A stretch of DNA of 64,000 nucleotides from Pedobacter sp. MR2016-24 (GTDB lineage Bacteria; Bacteroidota; Bacteroidia; Sphingobacteriales; Sphingobacteriaceae), in contig NZ_JAPIVO010000007.1 in NCBI RefSeq assembly GCF_026239655.1, positions 1 to 64,000 of the forward strand, in the 5' to 3' direction. The position numbers were made by a program, and so were the translations under genes. The number at the start of each line of letters is the position of its first letter. Position 1 is the first letter of the stretch. The notes beneath the pieces were generated by a model. The model saw only the letters and a list, made by a program, of their open reading frames with translations, made no database searches and was not told the origin of the DNA. Shown here piece after piece: positions 35,861 to 45,657 of this stretch.

Positions 35861-36898
35861 ATGAACTTCGCAAAGCATTTTCCGATCCTTGATTCCTGTA
35901 CTTACCTGAACACCGCTTCCTCTTCTATTCTATCGACTACACTGCTGAAATGGCGGAGGCAGCACGATTTAGAGTTCTTCGAACAAGGGAGTGAATTCCG
36001 CGCGGCCCAGGTGGGTTTACCCTTGGAACTGAAAACATCGCTGTCGCGGTTTTTTAATGCAAAGGCAGGCAACGTTTTCCTGGTGCCGAATTTTTCATAT
36101 GGTTTCAATACCTATCTGAACAGCCTGGGAACGGACAAACGTTTTTTATTGCTGAAGGAGGATTATCCTTCAGTAAATGTGGCGGTGGAAAGGAGAAGGT
36201 TTAACTGCATGTACCAGGAGATTGATGCACAGCTGGAGGAAAATATCCTGCAAAACCTGAAAGCTTACCGACCGGATGTGTTTGCCTTTAGCCTGGTACA
36301 ATATATTACCGGTTACCGGATGGACCTGGAATTTATCAGAAAAATCAAAAATATGTATCCACAGCTGCTCATTATTGCAGACGGCACCCAGTTTTGCGGG
36401 ACAGAACGCTTTGATTTTGAAAATTCGGGCATAGATGTATTGATTGCCAGCGGCTATAAATGGATGCTGGGCGGATACGGGAATGGTTTTGTCTTAATGA
36501 AAGATGAGATGAAAAATGATTTGCTGCCGCTCAGCTTTGAACCGGGACATCAGGATACACTGTCGCTGGGCAGCCTGAACCAGTCAATCTTATTACTGGA
36601 AGAATTCGGGATGGAAATGATTGAGCAGCGGATTGAGTCGCTCGCAACCCGGGCGCAGGAAGCATTTGCTGCAAGGGGATTACTGGAGCACCTGATCCCG
36701 GGAAGAAAACACTCGTCGATTTTTAACCTGAAGACGGATCCGGAATTAGTTGAAAAACTGCTTGAAGCACGAATTTCTTGTGTGGCCCGTGGTAAAGGTA
36801 CACGGGTGTCTTTCCACTTTTACAATACTGACCGCGATCTGGATCAGTTGCTGGAGGTGATCGATAAATACCAGCAGGTTAATCTAAGCGGTCAATAA
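35861..36898 (+). CDS. Class V aminotransferase (cysteine-desulfurase-like fold)
   Basis: 345 residues. PLP-dependent enzyme with the Schiff-base lysine in SGYKWMLGGYGNGF and the cofactor Asp/Gln in ADGTQFCG. The N-terminal YLNTASSSILS motif is typical of class V aminotransferases. It lies in one unit with the PNPOx-like gene. Substrate unknown. The stop overlaps by 20 bases the end of the convergent minus-strand small gene. Confidence 0.88.
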   Translation: MNFAKHFPILDSCTYLNTASSSILSTTLLKWRRQHDLEFFEQGSEFRAAQVGLPLELKTSLSRFFNAKAGNVFLVPNFSYGFNTYLNSLGTDKRFLLLKEDYPSVNVAVERRRFNCMYQEIDAQLEENILQNLKAYRPDVFAFSLVQYITGYRMDLEFIRKIKNMYPQLLIIADGTQFCGTERFDFENSGIDVLIASGYKWMLGGYGNGFVLMKDEMKNDLLPLSFEPGHQDTLSLGSLNQSILLLEEFGMEMIEQRIESLATRAQEAFAARGLLEHLIPGRKHSSIFNLKTDPELVEKLLEARISCVARGKGTRVSFHFYNTDRDLDQLLEVIDKYQQVNLSGQ

Positions 36899-37097
36899 TT
36901 TCATGGATCTTAGCTAAGATCCGTGTTTCCATTTCCTGTACTGCTTCGGGTGACATATTGGCGAAAAAATCTCCCGCTTCATCATCGAAGAGTTCAAAAT
37001 AACGGTCCAGTAACCTGTTGGCTGTCTCATTACACTTATTTTCTAAAAATAGCTTAACAAGAAGTCTGAATAAAAAATTTCTGAGATACGATTCCAT
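36879..37097 (-). CDS. Small hypothetical protein next to the FecR/ECF genes
   Basis: 72 residues from the ATG at 37097. All-helical and acidic: FLFRLLVKLFLENKCNETANRLLDRYF, then MSPEAVQEMETRILAKI. That last segment resembles the N-terminal end of FecR proteins (compare LSPAQVDELEISMRNGI in the next gene), so it could be a truncated FecR-like relative. Downstream on the same strand as FecR (88-base gap). Confidence 0.5.
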   Translation of the reverse strand: MESYLRNFLFRLLVKLFLENKCNETANRLLDRYFELFDDEAGDFFANMSPEAVQEMETRILAKIHEIIDRLD

Positions 37098-37184
37098 AGG
37101 CAATAGTTATTACATCTATTTGTGTAATAGTGTCTTAAAAAATTGGATGTCCTATCTTTTTTTGTGATTATTTTTAAATAATGG

Positions 37185-38366
37185 TTAAGGAAGTACAATA
37201 ATTTTTCTTCCTTCTATTTTGAAATGCACCGCCTCGGTCAGCTCCAGTTTTTTGAGCACCTGGGAGGCATTGCTGTATTTGGAGATGGTGCCGCTGAATT
37301 CTTTCTGCGCACTGTTTTTCGATTGCCAGGTAATGTCTACATCGTACCAGCGAGCTACCTTACGTAAGATACTTTCCAGGTTTTCACTGTCGAACATAAA
37401 ATAGCCATTTTTCCAGGCGACTGCCTCATCAGTATCTATGGCAGCAATCCTTATTTTGGCGGCACTGCTTGCATCACCCACCAAAGCAGCCTGTCCGGGT
37501 TTAATGATCACGGAAGCCGCGTCATTCAGTTTCGCCACTTTAACACTGCCTTCCAGTAAAGAAGTCCTGGTATTGGGCTCATCTGCATAAGCGTTGATAT
37601 TGAAGTGCGTACCCAAAACAGTCACGTCCTGTTTCGCGGTATGGATCATAAATGGTTTAGCTTTGTTTTTGGCCACCTCGAAATAAGCTTCGCCGGTCAG
37701 CTCCACTTTTCGCGCCGTGCCGGTAAAGGCTACCGGATATTTTAGAGAAGAAGCTGCATTCAGCCAAACCCTGGTTCCATCGGGCAGGATGAGCTGGTAT
37801 TGTCCCCCTTTTGGTGTGGCAATGCTATTGTATTCATCTGCAGCTGTAACTACACCATTATCGGTATAGACCAATTGTCCGGCTTTAGCTTTGTTGATCG
37901 TGGCGCCCGACTGACTCGCGATTTTACCATTTGCGGCATCGGTCAGTGAAATGACTGCACCGTTAGCCAAAGTCAGGATCGCCTTGTTTCCGCCCGGAGC
38001 CAGATCCCGGCTCACCTTCGCTCCTGTGCCTGCAAAACGTTTTTGCTTTTCTGGCTTAAATAAATAGAGGCCGACAGAAAGCGTGACCAGTATTGCCGCA
38101 GCCGCGGCATATGCCCGATATTTTTTGTACAGTGGAGTGCTTAAAATTTCTTCCTCATTTTCCCTTTCGCTAATACGCTGGTTAATCCCGTTCCGCATGC
38201 TGATCTCCAGTTCGTCCACCTGCGCGGGGCTCAGCGTGGAAATATAGCTCAACTCATTCTGATCGGCATCCACTAAATATGCTTTTAATTCAGCCTTCTG
38301 CTGAGGCGTAGCGGTATGGTTATTAACGGCATCTATCAGTTTTAAAAATTCTTCTTTCTTCGTCAT
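37185..38366 (-). CDS. FecR-family anti-sigma factor
   Basis: 393 residues. A cytoplasmic N-terminal domain is followed by one membrane helix (about 86-103). The periplasmic FecR domain contains NSIATPKGGQYQLILPDGTRVWLNAASSLKYPVAF and GEAYFEVAKNKAKPFMIHTA, then the DUF4974-type C-terminal signalling domain (LESILRKVARWYDVDI). It senses an outer-membrane TonB-dependent transporter and controls the ECF sigma factor encoded 34 bases upstream. Confidence 0.94.
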   Translation of the reverse strand: MTKKEEFLKLIDAVNNHTATPQQKAELKAYLVDADQNELSYISTLSPAQVDELEISMRNGINQRISERENEEEILSTPLYKKYRAYAAAAAILVTLSVGLYLFKPEKQKRFAGTGAKVSRDLAPGGNKAILTLANGAVISLTDAANGKIASQSGATINKAKAGQLVYTDNGVVTAADEYNSIATPKGGQYQLILPDGTRVWLNAASSLKYPVAFTGTARKVELTGEAYFEVAKNKAKPFMIHTAKQDVTVLGTHFNINAYADEPNTRTSLLEGSVKVAKLNDAASVIIKPGQAALVGDASSAAKIRIAAIDTDEAVAWKNGYFMFDSENLESILRKVARWYDVDITWQSKNSAQKEFSGTISKYSNASQVLKKLELTEAVHFKIEGRKIIVLP

Positions 38367-38400
38367 ATTATCGTATAGTGTATTAAAATAAACAATTGTC

Positions 38401-38979
38401 CTAAGTGAGACAAAAAATCATCATCATTTTAGTGACGAATTCCCGGAGACTCGCAAAAGCGGTCAGCAGCTGATTCTGCACCGTTTTTTGTGCAATACCC
38501 AGCAGCTCACTGATTTCGCGGGTACTCATCTCATCAACGTATTTCATCTTGAAAATTTCTCCACGCTTCAGGGGTTGCATGGAGAGCCAGATGGTGATAC
38601 ATCCTTTCAGTTCTTTTTCATTGAGCAGGGAATCTGCCTGGAGGGTGGAAAATGCCATGTTCTCGAGTGGTTCTTCGAATTGCGGAGCAGTTTTCCCTTT
38701 CCGGTAAATGGCAAAGACATGGTAACGGACAGACATCAGCAGGTAAGGATAAAGTTTGAGAATCTCCTTTCCGGCACGCTTGACCCAGAGGTCGGCAAAT
38801 ACATCCTGGATAATTTCCTCTACCTGCTCCGCCCTTTTGAGTCGCTTGTAGGTATCATCATACAATTTCTTCCAGTACCTGTTGTAAATTTCGTCGAATG
38901 CAAGTTTGTCGCCTGTCATCATCCTGTTAACTAGTTCCTCATCTTCATAGGAACGGTAAGCTGCCTGTTTTGATAACAT
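38401..38979 (-). CDS. ECF-type RNA polymerase sigma factor
   Basis: 192 residues. Region 2 (DKLAFDEIYNRYWKKLYDDTYKRL, EEIIQDVFADLWVKR) and region 4 (FKMKYVDEMSTREISELLGIAQKTVQNQLLTAF) match Bacteroidota FecI-like sigma-70 factors. It is paired with the FecR gene downstream. No SusC/SusD gene is adjacent, so the target may be elsewhere. Confidence 0.93.
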   Translation of the reverse strand: MLSKQAAYRSYEDEELVNRMMTGDKLAFDEIYNRYWKKLYDDTYKRLKRAEQVEEIIQDVFADLWVKRAGKEILKLYPYLLMSVRYHVFAIYRKGKTAPQFEEPLENMAFSTLQADSLLNEKELKGCITIWLSMQPLKRGEIFKMKYVDEMSTREISELLGIAQKTVQNQLLTAFASLREFVTKMMMIFCLT

Positions 38980-39204
38980 AATGTTTAGGTGTAATCTTTA
39001 AATATCGGGTATCTACGAAAAGGTTTTTTTTCCGGTTTTACCCAAATTCATAGTGTTGTTTTACATACCAATCTCCCATATCAGCTAAAAGCTTTTAATA
39101 CTCCAAAAAAGAGTAAAAACTTTTCATAATTCCTGTCAGTTTATATTAAATATAAATAATTTTGTTTGATTATCAGTATTAATTACAAAGTTTTATTTAA
39201 TTTT

Positions 39205-39235
39205 GTTATAACCAAATATAATTAACTGTTATAAC
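39205..39235. promoter_or_regulatory. Two GTTATAAC palindromes before the GH78 gene
   Basis: The 8-bp palindrome GTTATAAC occurs at 39205-39212 and 39228-39235, 23 bases apart (about two helical turns), just upstream of the ATG at 39247. It looks like a paired operator for a dimeric regulator. Confidence 0.4.
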
Positions 39236-39246
39236 ACATCTTTTGG

Positions 39247-41622
39247 ATGAGGATTAAACTACTATTTACTATGAGTATGGTATTCAGCGGCATTTTCCTG
39301 GGGAAAACCCAGGAAGTCGTGATCAATAAACAACTGCTCAACCGGGCGTGGTCGGCCTCCTGGGTCACGAGCCCCGACGCAAAACAAAGGGAATACGGGA
39401 TCTACCATTTCCGGAAAACATTCAACCTGAGTCACCCCCCCGCAAAATTCTGGATCCATGTAACGGCCGATAACCGCTATCGCCTGTTTGTCAATGGAAG
39501 CCCGGTTTGCGCTGGTCCGGCCCGGGGGGATTTATTCAACTGGTTTTACGAAAGCATTGACATTGCCCCTTACCTGAGGGAAGGCGAAAATACGCTCGCT
39601 GCACAGGTATGGAATATGGGTGACCTGGCACCGGTGGGACAAATTTCCAATCAGACAGGCTTTCTGCTGCAGGGCGATACCAGGGAAGAGAAAATAGCAG
39701 ATACCGATCCTTCCTGGAAAGTAGTGCAGAACATGGCCTATCAGCCTTGCGCGCTGGACAATATGGAGCGGCTGAAAGCCTATATGGTAGTCGGCCCCGG
39801 AGATGCCGTGGAGGGGAAATTATATCTCTGGAACTGGGAAAAAGCAGGATTTGACGATCATCTCTGGAAAAATGCGAAGGTGATCTGCAAACCGCAGCCG
39901 GTAGGTTACGGAACAGATAATTTATGGACCCTGGCGCCGCGGAGCATCCCTCTGCTGGAAGAAAAAAGAATTTTTTTCAGCGCGGTCAGGAAGGATGGCG
40001 GATTGAAGATTGACCCGGGATTTCTGACGGGAAAGGAAACACTGGCCATCCCGGCAAACCGCAGGCTGAGTATCCTCCTGGATCAGTCTTACCACACAGT
40101 CGCTTACCCGGAACTTGTACTGAGTAAAGGGAAAGGGGCCGAAGTAAAAATGACTTATGCAGAAGCGCTGTTTGACTCCGCCGGAAATAAAGGGAACAGG
40201 AACGAGACGGAAGGAAAAAAAATAAAAGGAAATTATGATGTCTTTGTTACCGACGGCGGTGAAAACCGGACCTTCCGTCCACTGTGGATCCGCGCCTACC
40301 GTTATGTACAGCTGGATATTACCACACAGGACAGACCATTGATTATTGAAGGCCTGCGTGGCATACAAACGGGTTATCCGCTCGACCTGAAAGCAACCTT
40401 CAGCTCGAGTGATGCCTCTCTGGAAGACATCTGGAAAGTAGGCTGGCGAACAGCACAAAACTGTGCGGGAGAAGCCTATTATGACACCCCTTATTATGAA
40501 CAGCTGCAGTATACGGGCGACAGCAGGATTCAGGCATTGATTTCCTTGTATACTACGGGTGATGACCGGCTGATGCGGAAGTCAATTCTTGATTTTTACC
40601 ATTCGCGCACACCGGAAGGCCTGACGCAGGGAAGGTATCCGAGTAACCGCCTGCAGATCATCCCCACCTTCTCACTGTTTTGGGTGTCTATGGTGCACGA
40701 CTACTGGATGCATAAAAGAGATGAGGAATTTGTGAAACAATTTCTGCCGGCAATTCATGAGGTAATGACCTGGTATGAAAACCGGATAGATCAGCGGATG
40801 AAGATGCTGGGGCCGCTCACCTGGTGGAATTTTATTGACTGGGACAATTTTAACGACTGGGGAACGGCGCCGGGCGCAGAAACGGGCAATTCAGCAATTA
40901 TCTCGCTGCAGTATGCCTATACACTCAGACAGGCAGCAGATCTTTTTGCCCATTTTGAACAGGAAGATATGGCGGACCGTTACCGGGAACTGGCCAAAAA
41001 GGTGTGCAACCATACCTACCTGCGTTGTTATGATGAGGATAAACAACTGATGGCAGATACGCCGGAAAAGACAAGTTACAGTCAGCATGCGGGCATATGG
41101 GCCATATTGAGTGATGCGGTTAACGCGAAGGAAGCCAGTGATATGATGAAAAAGATGCTGGAGGATAAATCCATTGGTCAGGTTACCTTTTTCTACCGCT
41201 TTTACCTGACCCAGGCAATGAAAAAAGCCGGTATGGCTGATCAGTATTATAAGGAGCTTACACCCTGGCGGGAAATGCTGAAGATGGGGCTGACCACCTT
41301 CGCGGAGAAGCCGGAGCCTACACGTTCTGACTGTCATGCCTGGAGTGCGAGCCCGAATTACGATTTCCTGGCCACGATCTGCGGGATTATGCCTGATGCA
41401 CCAGGATTCAGGAAGGTACTGATCCGGCCTGCGATGGGAAATTTGGATGAGGTGCGGTGCACAATGCCACACCCTTCGGGCGAAATTGTGGTCTGGTTTA
41501 AAAAGAAGCCGAATGATGTATTGGGCGTGGACATTACCCTGCCCCTGCCGCTGAGTGGTGAACTGATCTGGAAGGATAAAACGGTCAGAATACACGGTGG
41601 AAAGCAGAAATTTGACCTTTAG
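39247..41622 (+). CDS. GH78-type alpha-L-rhamnosidase, exported
   Basis: 791 residues with a signal peptide (LLFTMSMVFSGIFLGKTQ). An N-terminal beta-sandwich with carbohydrate-binding character (FWIHVTADNRYRLFVNG), then an (alpha/alpha)6 barrel with PYYEQLQYTGDSRIQALI, WWNFIDWDNFNDWG and HAWSASPNYDF, typical of family 78. It releases rhamnose or related deoxysugars from plant or bacterial glycans in the periplasm or outside. Single-gene unit; the divergent ECF gene is its only close neighbour. Confidence 0.87.
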   Translation: MRIKLLFTMSMVFSGIFLGKTQEVVINKQLLNRAWSASWVTSPDAKQREYGIYHFRKTFNLSHPPAKFWIHVTADNRYRLFVNGSPVCAGPARGDLFNWFYESIDIAPYLREGENTLAAQVWNMGDLAPVGQISNQTGFLLQGDTREEKIADTDPSWKVVQNMAYQPCALDNMERLKAYMVVGPGDAVEGKLYLWNWEKAGFDDHLWKNAKVICKPQPVGYGTDNLWTLAPRSIPLLEEKRIFFSAVRKDGGLKIDPGFLTGKETLAIPANRRLSILLDQSYHTVAYPELVLSKGKGAEVKMTYAEALFDSAGNKGNRNETEGKKIKGNYDVFVTDGGENRTFRPLWIRAYRYVQLDITTQDRPLIIEGLRGIQTGYPLDLKATFSSSDASLEDIWKVGWRTAQNCAGEAYYDTPYYEQLQYTGDSRIQALISLYTTGDDRLMRKSILDFYHSRTPEGLTQGRYPSNRLQIIPTFSLFWVSMVHDYWMHKRDEEFVKQFLPAIHEVMTWYENRIDQRMKMLGPLTWWNFIDWDNFNDWGTAPGAETGNSAIISLQYAYTLRQAADLFAHFEQEDMADRYRELAKKVCNHTYLRCYDEDKQLMADTPEKTSYSQHAGIWAILSDAVNAKEASDMMKKMLEDKSIGQVTFFYRFYLTQAMKKAGMADQYYKELTPWREMLKMGLTTFAEKPEPTRSDCHAWSASPNYDFLATICGIMPDAPGFRKVLIRPAMGNLDEVRCTMPHPSGEIVVWFKKKPNDVLGVDITLPLPLSGELIWKDKTVRIHGGKQKFDL

Positions 41623-42042
41623 CTGTTAAGTGTTATCCACATTTGGGGGCAGATTCCGGCGAAACAGTTTAACTCTCAAGATACCAAAAAAGGGCTTTTG
41701 ATGACGTAAACGAGAATGTAAAGTATGAAATTTTTGTTTAGGTATGACTACCAACTATTTATATCAAAACAATTTTAAATATTTCTTTGATAACAAATTA
41801 ATTTTAAATACTTTTAATAAGTAATAGCATTGAAATGGTTTTTTCAGTTTTATGAGAATAGTAAACAACAATTTGCAGACTATTTATTAATTTTTAAAAC
41901 AGGTACGACAGCCGTTTCTTTAATTAAAATGATAAAACCAGCCTCGGAATAAATGAAGGAATGTTAATATTATGTACTCGTCCTGCAACTATTGAGGACA
42001 GATTTTTTGTATTTTGTTGATAATTAAATTAATCAGATATCT
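41623..42042. other. AT-rich spacer without a gene
   Basis: No ORF of interest and no clear hairpin. It includes an isolated TTATCCACA near 41632 that is identical to a DnaA box but has no companions. Confidence 0.35.
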
Positions 42043-42167
42043 ATGGAAAAAATGACAGCAAACAACCCTGAAAAAAAGTATTAAGTTATTTTGAGTTGAT
42101 TTACAGCGGAGCAGGAAGCTTCACTGAATCAAACGATCATTATGAATTGTCTAATTTAAAAATTTAA
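42043..42167 (+). pseudogene. Possible small ORF with a one-base loss in an A-run
   Basis: ATG at 42043 reads MEKMTANNPEKK and then stops. If one A is added to the seven-A run near 42070-42077, the frame reads on as VLSYFELIYSGAGSF to a TAA at 42165-42167, giving about 41 residues. Not recognised; might be chance. Confidence 0.25.
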
Positions 42168-42252
42168 AGATAAAACCGCCGCGAACATATGCGCCAAATA
42201 TAATAGTACGATGGCCGTGGTAGCTTTATAACAGCTAAATAATTATCTACTG

Positions 42253-42828
42253 ATGAGAAATGAGGATTTATTTAAATTACTAGCCGGTAATACCCCATTG
42301 CGACTCGAATTGAAGGAAACGCTTGATGGGATGATCAAACGGGAGGTATACGCTAAAAATCAAATTATTTTGAGTCCTGGTCAGGTATCTAACCGGACAT
42401 GGTTTATTGAAAAGGGAGCCGCAATGGGTTACGTTTACAAGGATGACAAAAAAGTGCCTTACTGGTTCTGGAATGAAAGCGACATCGTACTGAATGTACA
42501 CAGCTTTTTTAAACAGGCACCGTCAGAAACCTATATAGAATTACTGGAGCCCAGTATCCTGCTGTCTATATCACATGAGTATGTGATGCAGCTGGTGGAC
42601 AGATTTCCGGAAACCAATGGTTATATTCAGTCGATCCTGGAAGACTACCAGAAAAAAAGCGAACAGCGTATTTTAGCGCTTGCCTGCTCTGCTGAAGAAC
42701 ATTACCGGATGCTGATGAAAACTACGCCTGCTTTATTCAGAAAAGCATCTGTAGAAAGTATTGCTGCCTATCTGGGAATTTCCCGGAAAACACTGAATCG
42801 TATCAGAGCGAAAAATCTGAGAAATTAA
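42253..42828 (+). CDS. Crp/Fnr-family regulator with cyclic-nucleotide-binding-like domain
   Basis: 191 residues. The N-terminal cNMP-like barrel (NQIILSPGQVSNRTWFIEKGAAMGYV) is diverged. The C-terminal segment contains a short HTH (SVESIAAYLGISRKTLNRIRAK). This Bacteroidota subtype usually regulates one adjacent gene and often lacks cAMP binding. The target is unknown; the nearest downstream gene is separated by a terminator. Confidence 0.88.
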   Translation: MRNEDLFKLLAGNTPLRLELKETLDGMIKREVYAKNQIILSPGQVSNRTWFIEKGAAMGYVYKDDKKVPYWFWNESDIVLNVHSFFKQAPSETYIELLEPSILLSISHEYVMQLVDRFPETNGYIQSILEDYQKKSEQRILALACSAEEHYRMLMKTTPALFRKASVESIAAYLGISRKTLNRIRAKNLRN

Positions 42829-42957
42829 CTGCCATTCCCGCTCTCTTCGTTATTAGCTCTTTCCCCGATTTTATAATCCATATCTACGAACAGTCAAGCC
42901 GGCATTAATTTCCGGCAGGGCCATCTACGCCCTTACCTAAACAGCAAAAAATCCCCT

Positions 42958-43002
42958 GAAAGGGCCATTTACCAATATCTATTTGGGTCAAATGGCCCTT
43001 TT
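42958..43002. terminator. Bidirectional terminator hairpin
   Basis: GAAAGGGCCATTT (42958-42970) pairs with AAATGGCCCTTTT (42990-43002), followed by more T and A runs on either side. Confidence 0.8.
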
Positions 43003-43061
43003 CTTTTTCAAAAACCTGCTGTAACTTGGTACTATGTTCCTGTGAAATCTTTACCCCTTTA

Positions 43062-43481
43062 ATGATAATTTTTATGAATACACATCCTTTTATAATCATC
43101 GTTAGCGGATTACTAAGTATCCTGTGGATTTATTCATCGCTGTCAAAATTACTGGCGATGCAACGCTTTAAACAAGCAATGTTAACGCAGGTATTCCCGA
43201 GATGGATGGGGAAAATACTGACCTATTTACTGCCCGTAGGAGAACTGGCCATTGTGGGCCTGCTGGTATTTGACCAGACAAGATTGCTGGGCATGTATGT
43301 TTCTTTCTTCCTGATGGGGCTGTTTACACTCTATGTGGGTGGCGCAGTTTTCCATATCTATGAACGGTATCCCTGTGCCTGCGGTGGTTTATTTGGTCGC
43401 CTGGGATGGCGCAAACATTTTAAAGTAAATATCTGCCTTACACTGGTAGCACTTGTGGGTGTGCTGCTGATGGAATTGTAA
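43062..43481 (+). CDS. MauE/DoxX-like membrane protein
   Basis: 139 residues from the ATG at 43062 (43074 also possible). Four membrane helices. The ending CACGGLFGRLGWRKHFKVNICL resembles MauE-type proteins. The family is linked to disulfide or electron transfer to periplasmic proteins (methylamine utilisation in the namesake). The role here is unknown. Solitary gene. Confidence 0.7.
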   Translation: MIIFMNTHPFIIIVSGLLSILWIYSSLSKLLAMQRFKQAMLTQVFPRWMGKILTYLLPVGELAIVGLLVFDQTRLLGMYVSFFLMGLFTLYVGGAVFHIYERYPCACGGLFGRLGWRKHFKVNICLTLVALVGVLLMEL

Positions 43482-43546
43482 GGCGGCATATCAAGAGCTT
43501 ATTCACGTAATAAGAACCCTCATAATGTTAATTGTTGTTTTAATCT

Positions 43547-43576
43547 GGAAATGCCCCGTGGATGCGGGTCATTTCC
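43547..43576 (+). terminator. Terminator after the MauE-like gene
   Basis: GGAAATGCCCCG (43547-43558) pairs with CGGGTCATTTCC (43565-43576) with one bulge, followed by TTCTTGTTTT. Confidence 0.75.
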
Positions 43577-43657
43577 TTCTTGTTTTCGAATCAGGTTTGA
43601 TTGATTTTTAATAGTTTATTTTTCAGCTTGCAGGAAAGGGGATTCCTGCAGGTTTTT

Positions 43658-43870
43658 TTATGCCTGATTTTTAGCCTCTATCACATCCATTGCCTTGTGC
43701 AGGCGCAGGATAAACACATCGATGGATTTCAGGGTGGGATTATCTTTGATATACTCGAAATGAGACTGGAGAAAAAGCGGCACATCTACAATTACTACAC
43801 CCGTCTCCAGCTCAATCTGGTCGGGCAGTTCAATACCGGTAAAATAACCTTCTAATTCTTCTATCGTCAT
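43658..43870 (-). CDS. DUF6965 family small protein
   Basis: 70 residues from the ATG at 43870 (MTIEELEGYF), chosen because it matches the standard start of the DUF6965 family; an earlier start adds non-homologous residues. The core IELPDQIELETGVVIVDVPLFLQSHFEYIKDNP is typical. Function unknown. A hairpin (GCAGGAA 43630-43636, TTCCTGC 43643-43649) lies just after its stop. Confidence 0.7.
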   Translation of the reverse strand: MTIEELEGYFTGIELPDQIELETGVVIVDVPLFLQSHFEYIKDNPTLKSIDVFILRLHKAMDVIEAKNQA

Positions 43871-43992
43871 GCGTCCAAAGTTAATAAAAAGACAGGTATG
43901 CCTCAAGCAAACCTATCTTTTTATAACAGGATTTTTATTAATGATCAGCTGATCTTCATTTTAAAAATCTGCTGCGTTGTTGAATGCGCTGA

Positions 43993-44490
43993 TCAAAAGC
44001 CCTGCTCATCTGCGCTTGGTCCGTAACTCCCCGGTATAGGCACATTCAGTAAACGAAGGTAAACGCCTAATTGTGCGCGGTGGTGGATCGTCTGACTCAG
44101 GGCTACACGCACCAAACCGGCTTTTGTGGTTTTCATCAGCACCTGGTCACCATTTCTCAGGATCCATTCGGGTGATAAATCTTCTTCCGCCGCATTTTTG
44201 AGTGCAGCTTCTGCCCCTGCTACAGATTTTTCGAGGATGTCAAGCAGCTCAGCATTGTTATGCCATACCGGCGGCGAATAAGGACTGGTCGCGAAATCCA
44301 TTTCTGTAGTGGCAAAAGCCATGGAAACCCAGCCCGGTAACTCTGCAATATGGCCGGCAAGGTCTTGCAGACGCATGCTTTTTTCATGCGGGCGATAATC
44401 GTATTGGTCCTCAGGAATCCGTGAAAGCATTTTGCGCGTAGTCACTGTTTCCGCTGCGAGTTCCTGTAAAAAGTTTTGAAGAATTGTCAT
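43993..44490 (-). CDS. DinB-family protein
   Basis: 165 residues. Four-helix-bundle DinB/YfiT-like pattern with putative metal histidines in LQDLAGHIAELP and LSQTIHHRAQLGVYLR. Such proteins are metal-dependent enzymes, often thiol-linked transferases, or unknown. No co-transcribed partner; the upstream gene starts a new unit. Confidence 0.88.
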   Translation of the reverse strand: MTILQNFLQELAAETVTTRKMLSRIPEDQYDYRPHEKSMRLQDLAGHIAELPGWVSMAFATTEMDFATSPYSPPVWHNNAELLDILEKSVAGAEAALKNAAEEDLSPEWILRNGDQVLMKTTKAGLVRVALSQTIHHRAQLGVYLRLLNVPIPGSYGPSADEQGF

Positions 44491-44540
44491 CTTTTGTTTG
44501 TTTTGATTTGATTCAAAAGTAACATAGCCGAATGACAGCC

Positions 44541-45491
44541 CTATGTCAGCAGGGACTGACCGATAGCAAAATAAATTTCTTTTACGCGCGTATCCAGTTC
44601 TGCGGGTTTAACCACATGGGCATAATCGGCGAAAGTCATGAACCAGCGGGCAAAACCTTCGAGCGACATGGTGAGAAAATGCATCTCATATCCCCCCTCG
44701 CATTCCTCTTCAGCATGGTAACCGTGGTAATATTTCTGTTCCCCGAGGTTCAGATAGGCCTGCTGTTTCACATGAATGGTCACCTCATGCAGTTTCATTT
44801 CTTTATAAAAATCTTTAAGGTAGTCCTTCATGGTAAGATGAACATCCTCAAAGGTTTCATCGCAGCAATCTATTCCGGTGATCCTGTCAAACCTGAAATC
44901 GCGACAGGCTTTGCGCTCCCTGCACCAGGCAATGAGATGCCAGTAATTATCCATATAAAATACGCCAATCGGTTCGATGCACCTGCTGGTCTGTTCCTGC
45001 CGGTAATAGGAGAAATAATCGAGCTTCAGTACCAGTTTTTCCGCAATACCTTTGAGAATCAGCTGCAAGGGATTAAGATTGGCCTGGTAAGGTAAGGAAC
45101 GGTTTGCTTTCACCACATGAATCCGCTCCTCGAGGCTCTCGAGATAATCCTTATCCGCATTACGCAATACGGCCTTGATTTTATATAATGCACTGCTGTA
45201 ACTGGTGCCGTTAACGGAATCTGTGAGGGTGGCCACCAGTTTCTCTGCGGTAATAAATGCGGTAGCCTCTTCCCTGGTAAACATCACGGGTGGCAAACGG
45301 TAACCATCCATCAGGGAATAGCCCAATCCTGCTTCCCCGATAATCGGGATGCCCGCCTCTTCCAGCGAACGGATGTCGCGGTAAACAGTCCGGAGACTAA
45401 TGTCGAAACGCAGGGCGATATCAGCGGCTCTGACAATTTTCCGCGATTGCAGCTGAATAAGTATGGCGGACAAGCGGTCTATTCGGTTCAT
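44541..45491 (-). CDS. WYL-domain transcriptional regulator
   Basis: 316 residues. An N-terminal HTH (RLSAILIQLQSRKIVRAADIALRFDISLRTVYRDIRSLEEAGIPIIGEAGLGY, about 5-58) is followed by a WYL domain (YMDNYWHLIAWCRERKACRDFRFDRITGI). YafY-type regulators bind a ligand or nucleic acid through the WYL domain and commonly repress the neighbouring gene. Divergent from the symporter gene across 166 bases. Confidence 0.92.
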   Translation of the reverse strand: MNRIDRLSAILIQLQSRKIVRAADIALRFDISLRTVYRDIRSLEEAGIPIIGEAGLGYSLMDGYRLPPVMFTREEATAFITAEKLVATLTDSVNGTSYSSALYKIKAVLRNADKDYLESLEERIHVVKANRSLPYQANLNPLQLILKGIAEKLVLKLDYFSYYRQEQTSRCIEPIGVFYMDNYWHLIAWCRERKACRDFRFDRITGIDCCDETFEDVHLTMKDYLKDFYKEMKLHEVTIHVKQQAYLNLGEQKYYHGYHAEEECEGGYEMHFLTMSLEGFARWFMTFADYAHVVKPAELDTRVKEIYFAIGQSLLT

Positions 45492-45657
45492 GTTTCAAAT
45501 GTATAAATTATTTCACAGCAGTAGTTTCAGGATAATTATGCTTTTTACGCGAAAAGCGACCTTCGATATGGCCGATATTTGTGCAAATACCACGTTGTTG
45601 TGATAAAAACTTTAAAATTATCTGTATAATTACGGATTTCGTATCTAAAATCTCCGA

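Noticed and set aside
41630..41640. TTATCCACA, identical to a DnaA box, suggesting an origin
   Set aside because: Single site with no box cluster, no dnaA or other replication gene nearby.
43628..43659. Hairpin GCAGGAA/TTCCTGC followed by a T-run, considered as a terminator of the MauE-like gene
   Set aside because: That gene already has a stronger terminator at 43547-43576; the T-run is on the plus side only, so its use is uncertain and I mention it only in the DUF6965 entry.
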